In this document: positions 27,886-37,069 of the stretch, piece by piece | Position numbering within the stretch: the first letter of the stretch is position 1 | Layout of the letters: each line of letters opens with the position of its first letter | From: Alteripontixanthobacter sp. | GTDB lineage: Bacteria > Pseudomonadota > Alphaproteobacteria > Sphingomonadales > Sphingomonadaceae | Reading direction: 5' to 3' | NCBI GenBank assembly: GCA_039968605.1 | Contig: JBDVPM010000008.1 | Coordinates: 682,001-746,000, forward strand | DNA length: 64,000 bases | Notes under the pieces: generated by a model | The model's input: the letters and a program-made list of their open reading frames with translations, nothing else | Told to the model about the DNA's origin: nothing | Databases searched by the model: none | Position numbers and translations under genes: made by a program

Positions 27886-29108
27886 GAGCGATAATCGGCG
27901 TTGATATCGATATATCCATGGGTCAGGTCGCAGGTCCACACTGTGGCGCAGCCCTCATCCAGACCCATGTCGATCTCGATAGTGATCTCCTCGCCGCGTA
28001 AATGCTCGGCGATCGGAGCCTCGTCGAAATCATCGAGCGGTTGCCCGCCGCGCGCGCACCAATGGCCGCCGAAGCCGATGGACAGCCGGTCGCGGTCTGC
28101 AGGTTCGCCGGCTTTGCCCACGGCCATGACCACGCGTCCCCAATTTGCGTCCTGTCCTGCAATCGCGGTCTTGAGGAGGGGAGAATTGGCGACCGACAAT
28201 CCGATGATCCGCGCGCTTTCGTCGCTGGCCGCCCCGCCGACGCGGATCTCCACGAATTTTCGTGCTCCTTCCCCGTCGCGCACCACCAGCTGGGCGAGTT
28301 GGCGGCAAATATCGTCCAGTGCAGCGGCAAACGCATCCGCACCCTTATCGCCGAACGAAGCGAGCGGCGCGTTGCCTGCCGAACCGGTGGCAAATGCCAG
28401 CACGGTATCGCTGGTGGACGTATCGCCATCCACCGTGATGCATGAAAATGAGCGCTTGTTCGCCGCTTCCAGCAATTGCTGAAGAAACGCGGGCGCAACC
28501 GCCGCATCGGTGAACACATAGCCGAGCATCGTCGCCATATCGGGCGCGATCATGCCGCTGCCCTTGATGATCCCGGCCAATTCCACCCGCTGCCCGCCGA
28601 TCATTGCCGAGCTGGTCGCACCCTTGGCAAAAGTATCGGTAGTTCCGATGGTTAGCGCGGCCTCTTCCCACGAACATTCCGCCGCCCGCAGCGCGCTTTC
28701 TACGCCTGCGCGGGCCTTGTCCTGCGGCAGGGGCACACCGATCACGCCGGTTGATGACACGAAAACCTGGTCTGCCGGGCAGCCAAGATGGCTGGACACT
28801 TGCGCGGTGATCTGTTCGACCGCCGCGCGCCCGCGATAGCCTGTGAAGGCGTTGGAGTTCCCGGCATTGACGATCAGCGCGCGGGCGCGGCCCTGCCTTA
28901 CCTGTTCGCGGCCCATTTCGACCTCGCTCGAAGCGCACGCGCTCTGGGTGAAAACTCCGGCGACGGATGTGCCTTCGTCCAGTTCGACATAGGTAAGGTC
29001 CGTGCGGTCCCAATCCTTGTAACCGGCCCGGGCCACGCGCGGAACCGCGCCGACAATGTCTGGCATTTCGGGAAAGGGTCTGGCGAGCGGGGAGGGTGGC
29101 AGGTCCAT
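27882..29108 (-). CDS. argJ: Bifunctional ornithine acetyltransferase / N-acetylglutamate synthase
   Basis: A 408-residue ArgJ, which recycles acetyl from N-acetylornithine to glutamate in arginine synthesis and may also use acetyl-CoA. The self-cleavage site is present as APDMATMLGYVFTDA; cleavage between Ala192 and Thr193 would expose the catalytic threonine. Other marks are NAGNSNAFTG, VSSTGVIG and TVDGDTSTSDT. The start at 29108 has only a weak ribosome site; an internal ATG (MPDIVG) is an alternative. It is cotranscribed with the IMPase gene downstream and diverges from a short secreted protein gene. Confidence 0.95.
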   Translation of the reverse strand: MDLPPSPLARPFPEMPDIVGAVPRVARAGYKDWDRTDLTYVELDEGTSVAGVFTQSACASSEVEMGREQVRQGRARALIVNAGNSNAFTGYRGRAAVEQITAQVSSHLGCPADQVFVSSTGVIGVPLPQDKARAGVESALRAAECSWEEAALTIGTTDTFAKGATSSAMIGGQRVELAGIIKGSGMIAPDMATMLGYVFTDAAVAPAFLQQLLEAANKRSFSCITVDGDTSTSDTVLAFATGSAGNAPLASFGDKGADAFAAALDDICRQLAQLVVRDGEGARKFVEIRVGGAASDESARIIGLSVANSPLLKTAIAGQDANWGRVVMAVGKAGEPADRDRLSIGFGGHWCARGGQPLDDFDEAPIAEHLRGEEITIEIDMGLDEGCATVWTCDLTHGYIDINADYRS

Positions 29109-29175
29109 GCCTAGCGCTGTAGTGCCGCCGGACGCGGGCGTAAATGTGCCTTTGCCGGTGGACGATGGCGCTGCG

Positions 29176-29469
29176 ATGACCTATCTAGCGCGCGTGCTTA
29201 TCCGCCGCATCCTGACTGCGCTTGCGCTGATTACCGGGCTCGCCGCCACCGGCGCACCCGCCAGTGCCGCCATGGCCGACGTGGTAAGCGAGCAATTGGC
29301 GGAAGCTTCTGCCAAGCACACCGGCCAGCAGGCAGCCTGCGAATGCATTTACGAACGCGGGCTCGATCCGATGAGGCAGAAGCCGCGCATCAAATGCGCC
29401 GCGGTGCCTGCGCCGGTGACGATTTTTATCCCCACGGTGCAATTGAGGGCCGACCGCGCGCTGGAATAG
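29176..29469 (+). CDS. Small predicted secreted protein
   Basis: A 97-residue hypothetical protein. From the ATG at 29176 the N-terminus reads like a Sec signal: a basic patch (LIRR), a hydrophobic core ([13 protein letters not shown]) and a likely AxA cleavage site at PASA. The mature part has a paired cysteine motif CECIYERG and another cysteine at IKC, perhaps forming a disulfide in the periplasm. The open frame extends upstream to 29056 into the argJ start, but without coding character. No known domain recognised. It sits just upstream of secA on the same strand, 104 bases away. Confidence 0.6.
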   Translation: MTYLARVLIRRILTALALITGLAATGAPASAAMADVVSEQLAEASAKHTGQQAACECIYERGLDPMRQKPRIKCAAVPAPVTIFIPTVQLRADRALE

Positions 29470-29573
29470 CGCGTCCTCGGCCACATCCACGCACAAGGCC
29501 TGCTGGCACCCCTCTCGATATCGGGGGGCCCAAGGCGCAAATCTTCAAAATTCCAGTCCCGTCAGGACCCTTC

Positions 29574-32318
29574 ATGATTCAGAATTTCGTCAAGTCGCTC
29601 TTCGGCTCGTCAAACGAGCGCTATGTCAAATCAATCGGCAAGATCGTCACGCAGGTGAACGAGCTGGAGGGCCAGATCAAGGCGCTGTCCGACGATGAAC
29701 TGCGCGGGCAGACGGACAAGTTTCGCGCCATGCTGGATGAAGGCACCAAGCTGGACGATCTGCTGCCCGAGGCATTCGCCACCGTGCGCGAGGCGTCGAT
29801 CCGCGTGCTGGGTATGCGGCATTTCGATGTTCAGCTGGTGGGCGGCGTGGTGCTGCATCGCGGCGAAATCGCCGAAATGCGCACCGGCGAGGGCAAGACG
29901 CTGGTGGCAACGCTGGCAACCTATCTCAATGCGCTGGAGGGCAAGGGCGTCCACGTCATCACCGTGAACGATTACCTTGCGGCGCGCGACGCGGAATGGA
30001 TGGGGCAGGTTTACAAGTTCCTCGGCCTGACGGTGGGCGTGATCGTGCCGAACATGAGCGAATTCGACCGGCGCGATGCCTATGCCGCCGACATTACCTA
30101 TGGCACGAACAACGAATTCGGCTTCGATTATCTGCGCGACAATATGAAGCAGGACCGCGCGCAGATGGTGCAGCGCCCCTTCAATCATGCGATCATCGAC
30201 GAGGTCGATTCGATCCTGATCGACGAGGCGCGTACGCCGCTGATCATCTCCGGGCCGACCGAGGACAAGTCCGACCTCTACGTGGCGCTGGATGCCATCG
30301 TGAAGAAAGTCCCCGAAGACTGGTACGAGAAAGACGAGAAGAGCCGCAGCCTCTCGCTGACCGAAGATGGCAACGAGGCAATCGAAGATCTGCTGCGCGA
30401 TGCCGGCCTGCTGGAAACGGACAATCTCTACGATGTGGAGAACACGCAGGTTGTCCATCACCTCGACCAGGCTCTGAAGGCCAATATCGTGTTCAAACGC
30501 GATACCGATTATATCGTGAAGGACGACAAGGTCGTCATCATCGACGAATTTACCGGGCGGATGATGGATGGTCGGCGCTGGTCGAATGGCCTTCACCAGG
30601 CGGTCGAGGCGAAGGAAGGAGTGAAGATCGAGCCCGAGAACCAGACGATGGCCTCGATCACCTTCCAGAACTATTTCCGCATGTATCCCAAGCTGTCCGG
30701 CATGACCGGCACCGCCGCCACCGAAGCCAGCGAGTTCTGGGACATTTACAAGATGAACGTGGTGGAAATTCCCACCAACGTCCCCGTCCAGCGGATCGAC
30801 GAGGATGACGAGTTCTACAAGAACACGCTCGACAAGTTTGCCGCCATCGCGAAATCGATCGGCGAACATGCGCGCAAGGGCCAGCCGGTGCTGGTCGGCA
30901 CGGTTTCGATCGAGAAATCCGAATTGCTGTCCGACTTTCTCAAGAAAGAGGGCGTTGAGCATGAAGTTCTCAACGCCCGCTTCCACGAGCGCGAGGCACA
31001 TATCGTGGCCCAGGCGGGTCGCGCCGGGGCGGTGACGATTGCTACCAATATGGCGGGCCGGGGCACGGACATTCAGTTGGGCGGCAATGTCGATTTCCGG
31101 ATCGAGGACGAGCTTTCCGAGATGGAAGACGGCGCGAAGAAGGACGCCGAAATCAGCCGGATCAAGGCCGAAGTCGCTGCCGAGCGCGAGAAGGTACTGG
31201 AAGCGGGCGGATTGTTCGTGCTAGGTACCGAGCGGCACGAAAGCCGCCGGATCGACAACCAGCTGCGCGGCCGGTCCGGGCGTCAGGGCGACCCGGGGCT
31301 CAGCCGCTTCTACCTCTGTCTGGAGGACGATCTGCTGCGCATTTTCGGGCCGGACACGCTGTTCGCCAAGATGATGAATTCGAACCTCGAGGATGGCGAG
31401 GCGATCGGTTCGAAATGGCTGAGCAAGGCTATCGAAACGGCGCAGAAAAAGGTCGAGGCGCGCAATTACGACCAGCGTAAGCAGGTCGTCGAATATGACG
31501 ACGTGATGAATGACCAGCGCAAGGTAATCTACGAGCAGCGCGCCGAGATTATGGATAGCGAGACGGTGGACGACGTGGTGCTGGATATGCGCCGCGATTC
31601 GATCAACGCGATGGTGGTCGAAGCCTGCCCGCCCGGATCCTATCCCGAGCAATGGGATATCGAAGGATTGAAAAGCCGGGTGGACGAAGTGCTCGGCCTG
31701 CAACCTCCGCTCGATCAGTGGATGGAAGAAGACACGGTGGAGCCGGAGATCATCGAAGAGCGCATCACCGCGCAAGTAGATGAGATCATGGAGAAGAAAG
31801 TCGCCCAAGCCGATCCATCGATCTGGAACCGGGTTGAAAAGAGCGTCCTGCTCGAGCGGCTGGACCACCATTGGAAGGAACACCTCGCTACGCTCGATGC
31901 GCTGCGGCAGGTGGTGTTTCTGCGCGCCTATGCGCAGAAACAGCCGATCAACGAATATAAGCAGGAGGCGTTCGGCCTGTTCGAACGTATGCTGGAGACG
32001 CTGCGCGAGGATGTGACTGGTATCCTGATCAAGAGCGAACTGCGCATGGCCCCGCCGCCGCAGGCGCTGCCGGACCTGCCCGATTTCCTGACCGGACATA
32101 TCGATCCGCTGACCGGTATCGATAATTCTAACGATGGCGACGGTTCGCGCGGGCAGGAGGCGATGCTCGGCTCGCTCGCCGGATCGCCGGTGGCCGCGGC
32201 CGGGCCCGGCGGTGCCATGACCGACAACCCCTATGCCGGTCAGGACATCAGCCGCAATTCGCCTTGCCCATGCGGTTCGGGCAACAAATACAAGCATTGC
32301 CACGGTTCTGCGGCCTAG
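29574..32318 (+). CDS. secA: Preprotein translocase ATPase SecA
   Basis: A 914-residue motor that drives unfolded preproteins through SecYEG. Seen: the N-terminal [11 protein letters not shown], Walker [11 protein letters not shown] at about 103-112, motif [23 protein letters not shown], the preprotein cross-linking domain, [26 protein letters not shown], and the C-terminal zinc-binding SEC-C motif [14 protein letters not shown] used for SecB/lipid contact. The start ATG ([11 protein letters not shown]) has AGGA upstream; the longer frame overlapping the secreted-protein gene is spurious. Full length and intact. Confidence 0.98.
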   Translation: MIQNFVKSLFGSSNERYVKSIGKIVTQVNELEGQIKALSDDELRGQTDKFRAMLDEGTKLDDLLPEAFATVREASIRVLGMRHFDVQLVGGVVLHRGEIAEMRTGEGKTLVATLATYLNALEGKGVHVITVNDYLAARDAEWMGQVYKFLGLTVGVIVPNMSEFDRRDAYAADITYGTNNEFGFDYLRDNMKQDRAQMVQRPFNHAIIDEVDSILIDEARTPLIISGPTEDKSDLYVALDAIVKKVPEDWYEKDEKSRSLSLTEDGNEAIEDLLRDAGLLETDNLYDVENTQVVHHLDQALKANIVFKRDTDYIVKDDKVVIIDEFTGRMMDGRRWSNGLHQAVEAKEGVKIEPENQTMASITFQNYFRMYPKLSGMTGTAATEASEFWDIYKMNVVEIPTNVPVQRIDEDDEFYKNTLDKFAAIAKSIGEHARKGQPVLVGTVSIEKSELLSDFLKKEGVEHEVLNARFHEREAHIVAQAGRAGAVTIATNMAGRGTDIQLGGNVDFRIEDELSEMEDGAKKDAEISRIKAEVAAEREKVLEAGGLFVLGTERHESRRIDNQLRGRSGRQGDPGLSRFYLCLEDDLLRIFGPDTLFAKMMNSNLEDGEAIGSKWLSKAIETAQKKVEARNYDQRKQVVEYDDVMNDQRKVIYEQRAEIMDSETVDDVVLDMRRDSINAMVVEACPPGSYPEQWDIEGLKSRVDEVLGLQPPLDQWMEEDTVEPEIIEERITAQVDEIMEKKVAQADPSIWNRVEKSVLLERLDHHWKEHLATLDALRQVVFLRAYAQKQPINEYKQEAFGLFERMLETLREDVTGILIKSELRMAPPPQALPDLPDFLTGHIDPLTGIDNSNDGDGSRGQEAMLGSLAGSPVAAAGPGGAMTDNPYAGQDISRNSPCPCGSGNKYKHCHGSAA

Positions 32319-32347
32319 ATTTGCCTTGGCGGGGAGGGGCAAGCTGA

Positions 32348-33088
32348 ATGCCGTTTCTCGCGCTCGCATTTCTGGTCACCGCGCTGCTTTATGCGTCGGT
32401 CGGCTTCGGCGGTGGATCGACCTATAGCGCGCTGCTGGCGCTGGCGGGGTTCGATTACCGGTTGCTGCCGATCCTCTCGTTGGCATGCAACATTCTGGTG
32501 GTGACCGGCGCAAGCTGGCGCTTTGCGCTCGGGGGCGTGACCCCGTGGCGCGGGGCGGCTTTGCTCACCGTTCTAGCCGGTCCCGCCGCGCTGCTGGGCG
32601 GTCTTACGCCGATAGGGCGGGACGATTTTCTGACGGTGCTGGGGGCAAGTCTGCTGTTCACAGCCATCGCGATGTTCATCCCGCAAGCAGCCGATAATGA
32701 AACGAAACGTGGGCGATTGGCGAAGTTCGTTCCGCTCGCTGCGGTGCCGCTGGGTTATCTGGCAGGGCTGGTTGGTATCGGGGGAGGGATATTCCTCGCC
32801 CCGTTGCTCCATCTGGCCCGGTGGGACAGCGCCCGCGCAATTGCGGCCACGGCCAGCTTCTTCATTCTGGTTAATTCGCTGTTCGGGCTGGCCGGGCAGC
32901 TTGCCAAGAATGGCAGCGAGCGTTTTGGCGAAGCGCTGTGGGGCAACCTGCCGCTTTTAGTGGCGGTGGTGGTCGGCGGCCAGATCGGCAGTCTGCTGGC
33001 GCTGCGCGTGCTGTCGCTGCGGACGATCCGCTGGCTGACCGCGCTGCTGGTCGCCGCGATCGGTTTGCGTTTGTTGATAGGCATTTAG
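32348..33088 (+). CDS. TSUP/TauE-SafE family membrane transporter
   Basis: A 246-residue integral membrane protein with about seven or eight hydrophobic helices. The TSUP-type repeated segments are visible as GFGGGSTYSALLAL near the N-terminus and GLVGIGGGIFLAPLL in the second half, the two-fold duplicated glycine motif of this family. Members export or import sulfite, sulfoacetate, thiosulfate or other organic anions; the substrate here cannot be told. A strong purine-rich ribosome site (GGGGAGGGG) lies 9 bases or so before the ATG. It follows secA by 29 bases and could be cotranscribed. Confidence 0.85.
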   Translation: MPFLALAFLVTALLYASVGFGGGSTYSALLALAGFDYRLLPILSLACNILVVTGASWRFALGGVTPWRGAALLTVLAGPAALLGGLTPIGRDDFLTVLGASLLFTAIAMFIPQAADNETKRGRLAKFVPLAAVPLGYLAGLVGIGGGIFLAPLLHLARWDSARAIAATASFFILVNSLFGLAGQLAKNGSERFGEALWGNLPLLVAVVVGGQIGSLLALRVLSLRTIRWLTALLVAAIGLRLLIGI

Positions 33089-33098
33089 ACCGCGCTTC

Positions 33099-33118
33099 TC
33101 GGCGGCAAATCCCGCCGA
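33099..33118 (+). terminator. Possible terminator hairpin after TSUP gene
   Basis: TCGGCGG and CCGCCGA form a perfect 7-bp stem with a six-base loop starting 11 bases after the TSUP stop. The tail is only moderately T-rich (ACATTCTTTAC), so termination may be partial. Confidence 0.4.
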
Positions 33119-33123
33119 CATTC

Positions 33124-33138
33124 TTTACGGGCCGTAAA
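33124..33138. promoter_or_regulatory. 15-bp palindrome upstream of ATP-grasp/flippase pair
   Basis: TTTACGG-G-CCGTAAA is a perfect 7+7 inverted repeat with a single central base, 75 bases upstream of the ATP-grasp start. Short symmetrical sites of this shape are typical operators for dimeric regulators. No specific family is recognised. Confidence 0.4.
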
Positions 33139-33212
33139 CCACAATCGGCTACCAGTTTGGGCCTGTAGGAATAGCTAGGCGCGATTATGCGCCGGAACGG
33201 TTGCGCGCCCCG

Positions 33213-34427
33213 ATGTCGAACATACTGGTTCTGGGAGACGACAGCTCGGCCTTTCTGGCCGTGGTGCGCTCGCTTGGCCGGGGGAGGCATACGGTACACG
33301 CGGCAAGTTCGCGGCAAACGGCACCCGCCAGCCAATCGCATTTTCTGGCAGGGTGGCACCGGCTTCCCAAATATATCGGAGATGGTGCAGCTTGGCAGCA
33401 GGCAATCGGCGCGCTGCATGGCCAGCTGGGTTTCGACATGATCGTCCCGACATCGGACAGCTCGCTCGCCAATGTGGCCGCCCACCGCGAATTGTTCCTA
33501 GGCGCCATCTGCGCCGTGCCGAACGATCAGGCACTCTGCGTGCTGTCCAACAAGCAAGCGACGCGCAAATTGGCCGCCAGCCTTGGCATATCGATCCCGC
33601 CCGGACGCAGCATCTCGCCCGGTGAAGGTGCCGCAGATATCTTGCGAGACATGCGCCTCCCCGCGATCCTGAAACAGAAATCATCCTATCGCAGCGGTGA
33701 CGAGGTCATGAAATCGCCCGTCCACCTTGTCCGCAGCGGCGAGCAGTTGGCCGCCGCGCTGCGGCAGAGCCAGCCCGACCTGGTCGAGACCTATTTGCCC
33801 GGATGGTGCCGGGGCGTGTCGATCATCGCGAGGCAAGGGGAGGTGCTGCACGCCTTCCAGCACCGCAGGCTGCGGCAGAAGCACGAAACCGGACCGAGCA
33901 GCTACCGCATCTCCGAACGCTGCGATCCGGAGCTGCTCGAATGGACGAAAATGCTCGCCGCGCAGACGAAACTGACCGGCGTGGCGATGTTCGAATATCG
34001 CTACTGCACCGATGATGGCCGCCATTATCTGCTGGAAGTCAATCCGCGCTTCTGGGGCTCCCTGCCACTGGCCGTCGCAGCGGGGGCGAATTATCCCCTG
34101 TGGCTGCATGATTTGCTTATCGGTGAACAGGCCCCGGCGGGGGTGGTTCAATTCGCCACCGGGAACCGCAAGCGCGACCATGCCGGGGAACATCACAATC
34201 TCGCACTGTCCTGGAATTCGGCGCGTTCGGTCGTCGACTATCTACGGCTGATCCTGAGATTGGCCGAATTCGCCGCACTGATGGTCCGCGGCCGTGCGTT
34301 CGACAGCTGGGCAGCGGACGACCCGGAACCCTTTCGGGCGGAGAGGCGCAAATTCATTCGCAGCATGCGCCGATTTGTGGCCAAGCGAACCAGGCGGCCC
34401 GCGCTCGGCCCGGTTAAGCCCACGTGA
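33213..34427 (+). CDS. ATP-grasp domain carboxylate-amine ligase-like protein
   Basis: A 404-residue ATP-grasp protein. It begins with a Rossmann-like segment (NILVLGDDSSAFLAVVRSLG) as in preATP-grasp folds. The ATP-grasp lid follows (PAILKQKSSYRSGD at about 155, an acidic ETYLPGWCRGVSI) and the metal-binding YLLEVNPRFWGSLPLA at about 280. Such proteins ligate an acyl-phosphate to an amine or thiol; the substrate is unknown. A TTG start at 33201 is possible, but ATG 33213 is preferred. Its stop overlaps the flippase start (GTGA), which suggests a role in modifying a polysaccharide or its lipid carrier. Confidence 0.8.
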   Translation: MSNILVLGDDSSAFLAVVRSLGRGRHTVHAASSRQTAPASQSHFLAGWHRLPKYIGDGAAWQQAIGALHGQLGFDMIVPTSDSSLANVAAHRELFLGAICAVPNDQALCVLSNKQATRKLAASLGISIPPGRSISPGEGAADILRDMRLPAILKQKSSYRSGDEVMKSPVHLVRSGEQLAAALRQSQPDLVETYLPGWCRGVSIIARQGEVLHAFQHRRLRQKHETGPSSYRISERCDPELLEWTKMLAAQTKLTGVAMFEYRYCTDDGRHYLLEVNPRFWGSLPLAVAAGANYPLWLHDLLIGEQAPAGVVQFATGNRKRDHAGEHHNLALSWNSARSVVDYLRLILRLAEFAALMVRGRAFDSWAADDPEPFRAERRKFIRSMRRFVAKRTRRPALGPVKPT

Positions 34428-35938
34428 GCGGGGATATACCTCCACCCGCCGGGCCAGGCGGGGCGGCTCCGCGTTCCGCGCTGCGCGGCGCGGCAATGGC
34501 CGTGGTGCTGGCATGGACCATGCGCGCCATCGGGCTGATCTCGGTGTTCATCATGGCCCGCCTGCTGACGCCGGAGGATTTCGGGATTGTCGGGCTTGCC
34601 ATCACCGCCGTCGCATTCGTGGAGATATTCTCCTATCTTGGGCTGCGCCAGACCTTGCTGCGGATCGAGGATCCAGATCGCAGCTATCTCGACACGGCCT
34701 GGACGATCCAGTTCGGCATTCTGACGCTGATCGGCATCGTGCTGGCATTGCTATCGCCCGCTATTGCCGCGTTCTACAAACTGCCCGAGCTTGTTCCCGT
34801 GCTCTGCGTTCTGGCAATGCGTTCCGTCATCGCGGGGGCGATCAATATCGGGATCGTCGATTTCGACCGACATTTCCAGTTCGGGCGGGATCTGGGAATG
34901 CGCCTGTTCGCCAAGCTCAGTTCGCTAGCGGCGACTGTTACCGCCGCACTTCTGCTGCAATCCTATTGGGCGCTGGTGATCGGTTTGGTGGTGCAATCGG
35001 CGGCGCAAACCGCTGCGTCCTATGTGCTGCATCCCTACCGGCCGCGGTTCAGCCTGCAGCGGCGGGCCGAACTGATCGGCGTGTCCATCTGGATGTTCCT
35101 GGGCGTGGCTGCGCAGATAATCCACAACCAGATCGACCGGGCGGCGCTGGGCAGGGTGGCGCAGCCAGAGTCGGTCGGCGCGTTCACCGTGTCGAAAGAC
35201 CTGTCCGCAATTTTCACCGAGGAAATCGCGACCGCGCTGAACCGGGTGTCGTTCGTGCAGACCAGCAGGCGCGGCTCGATCCGGGCGCAAGGGGCGCAGA
35301 TCGGTCCGTTGCTGGGCGCTTACGCGATTGTCACTGCGCCGCTGGGCATTGGGCTGGCGGCCGTGGCGCCGGAATTTTTTGCGGTGTTCCTTGGGGACCA
35401 GTGGGGCCTGGCGGCGGAGCTGGCACTGTGGCTGGCGCCTGCCGGAGCGGTCTATGCGGTATATCGCCTGATCGCCTCGTCCTTGCAGGCGGGCGGCTCT
35501 GCGCGCCTGTCCGCCGGTGTTTCGTGGACGGGCACCGGGATGACCCTTGCCGCCGTGCTGGGCGTGATCTGTCTGGGCGAAGGGACCGCCGGACAGATTG
35601 CAGCGGCGAGCTTCATGGCATGTGTCGCCACGCTGATCCTGGGTGTGGTGGTGATCGGACGCATGGGGCAGGCCGATCTGGGAGCGTTGGCGGCGGATAT
35701 TGCGCGCCCGTTCCTGGCTGCGACCACCATGTATGCGGTGCTGAATCTGCTACCGATATGGCCCGCATCGGACCTGCTTTCGCTGATCGCCAAGGCGGCA
35801 TGCGGCGCAGCGGTCTATTTCGCTATACTGGTTTCGCTGTGGTGGATATCCGGCCGGCCCGATGGGGCGGAGCGGCAGATGCTGCAACTTGTCGCAGCCG
35901 CGCGCAGTCGCTTATTCACTGCCGTCCCGGCGAAATGA
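34424..35938 (+). CDS. Polysaccharide flippase (Wzx/MOP superfamily)
   Basis: A 504-residue membrane protein with about 12-14 hydrophobic helices, of the oligosaccharide flippase branch of the MATE/MOP superfamily. Typical features are the N-terminal RGAAMAVVLAWTMRAIGLIS, the MARLLTPEDFGIVGLA segment (very characteristic of Wzx-like proteins) and DRAALGRV in the middle. It would move lipid-linked oligosaccharides to the periplasmic face. The GTG start overlaps the ATP-grasp stop. No glycosyltransferase or polymerase gene lies nearby, so the pair may serve a polysaccharide system encoded elsewhere. Confidence 0.87.
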   Translation: MSGDIPPPAGPGGAAPRSALRGAAMAVVLAWTMRAIGLISVFIMARLLTPEDFGIVGLAITAVAFVEIFSYLGLRQTLLRIEDPDRSYLDTAWTIQFGILTLIGIVLALLSPAIAAFYKLPELVPVLCVLAMRSVIAGAINIGIVDFDRHFQFGRDLGMRLFAKLSSLAATVTAALLLQSYWALVIGLVVQSAAQTAASYVLHPYRPRFSLQRRAELIGVSIWMFLGVAAQIIHNQIDRAALGRVAQPESVGAFTVSKDLSAIFTEEIATALNRVSFVQTSRRGSIRAQGAQIGPLLGAYAIVTAPLGIGLAAVAPEFFAVFLGDQWGLAAELALWLAPAGAVYAVYRLIASSLQAGGSARLSAGVSWTGTGMTLAAVLGVICLGEGTAGQIAAASFMACVATLILGVVVIGRMGQADLGALAADIARPFLAATTMYAVLNLLPIWPASDLLSLIAKAACGAAVYFAILVSLWWISGRPDGAERQMLQLVAAARSRLFTAVPAK

Positions 35939-35983
35939 AATCCACCGGCTGACATTCGCCTGCGCTGGCTTGGGAAAAAAGAG

Positions 35984-36058
35984 TGGCTCCCCGAGTTGGA
36001 TTCGAACCAACGACCAAGTGATTAACAGTCACCTACTCTACCGCTGAGCTATCGGGGA
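35984..36058 (-). tRNA. tRNA-Asn (GTT)
   Basis: Read on the minus strand: acceptor TCCCCGA pairs with TCGGGGA, D-arm AGCTCAGCGGTAGAGT, anticodon loop CTGTTAA with anticodon GTT (Asn), T-loop GGTTCGAATCC, discriminator G and an encoded CCA. All arms pair. A T-rich stretch (CTCTTTTTTCCC) follows directly and may terminate it. Confidence 0.97.
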
Positions 36059-36151
36059 ACAGCCCTGTCGCCGCGATCTATCTCGCGGCAGGGGTGCGCC
36101 TATATGGGCGGTGCGCCGCTTTGGCAAGTGGCTGAAATGCGCAGGCGCAAT

Positions 36152-36940
36152 TCAGGTGACGAATTGTTCGGCCACGATGCGCTCGTCCAGCGCATGATGC
36201 GGGTCGAATAGCAGGGTCAATTCGGAATCGCGGGCAATTTCCAGCGACACTTCGGCAATGTCGCGCAGTTCTTTCTGGTCAGCCACGGCGAGCACCGGCC
36301 GCTTCTGGGGCTCCTTGATCCGCAGCTTTATCGGGCTGCGCTCTGGCAGGATAGCGCCGCGCCAGTGCCTCGGCCTGAAGGCCGAAATCGGGGTCAGCGC
36401 GAGCAGCTTGGAATCGAGCGGCAGGATCGGGCCATTGGCCGACAGGTTGTAAGCGGTGGAGCCAGCCGGGGTGGCGACCAGCACACCGTCGCACACCAGT
36501 TCCTCGATTCGCACGCGGTCACCCACGGACACCTCGATCTTGGCCGTCTGGCGGGTCTCGCGCAGCAGGGACAATTCGTTGATCGCGCACATTTCGTGGT
36601 GCTCGCCCTCTTGCGTCACCGCCTGTATGCGCAGCGGCGCAACCGCCGTTTCGCGCGCCTTTGCGATGCGCGAGCCAAGCGAGACGTTCTTGCGCGTGCG
36701 GTTCATCAAAAAGCCGACCGTGCCGAGATTAAGCCCGTAAGCGGGGATCACGCGCCCGCTATCCAGCATGGAATGCAACACTTGCAGCATGAACCCGTCG
36801 CCGCCCAGGACAACCACGGCATCGGCCTGGTCGATCGGCACCCAATCATGCTGATCCACCAGCCGCTCATGCGCCTCCTGCGCGCGCAGCGTGTCGGACG
36901 CTGCCAGTGCGAGTCGCTCGTATGGGTTCGGCTGTGTCAA
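36152..36940 (-). CDS. nadK: NAD kinase
   Basis: A 262-residue ATP-NAD kinase producing NADP. The signature GGDG is at about residues 46-49 (VVLGGDGFMLQ), with the NE/D motif AINELSL, the segment GDGVLVATPAGSTAYNLSANGPI and a short C-terminal domain, all typical. Alphaproteobacterial NadK is of this short size. It diverges from the EAL phosphodiesterase gene with 129 bases between; no clear regulatory site is recognised there. Confidence 0.95.
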   Translation of the reverse strand: MTQPNPYERLALAASDTLRAQEAHERLVDQHDWVPIDQADAVVVLGGDGFMLQVLHSMLDSGRVIPAYGLNLGTVGFLMNRTRKNVSLGSRIAKARETAVAPLRIQAVTQEGEHHEMCAINELSLLRETRQTAKIEVSVGDRVRIEELVCDGVLVATPAGSTAYNLSANGPILPLDSKLLALTPISAFRPRHWRGAILPERSPIKLRIKEPQKRPVLAVADQKELRDIAEVSLEIARDSELTLLFDPHHALDERIVAEQFVT

Positions 36941-37069
36941 ATGGGAACTCCCCCGCTTCCGTCATCTTTCGACTGCGACCCGGTAGCGATCTCTATGATT
37001 AGCCATTCAGTTTTGCAACGCAGGGAAATCGGGAACGAAATAATCATTTTACGCTGCTATGCAGCCTGC

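Noticed and set aside
34294-35952. 552-codon frame in another phase over the flippase gene
   Set aside because: The flippase frame has clear membrane helices and family motifs; this one is arginine-rich and lacks hydrophobic structure.
36956-37035. GGAAC sequences between nadK and the EAL gene as EcfG promoters
   Set aside because: No CGTT lies 16-17 bases downstream of either copy.
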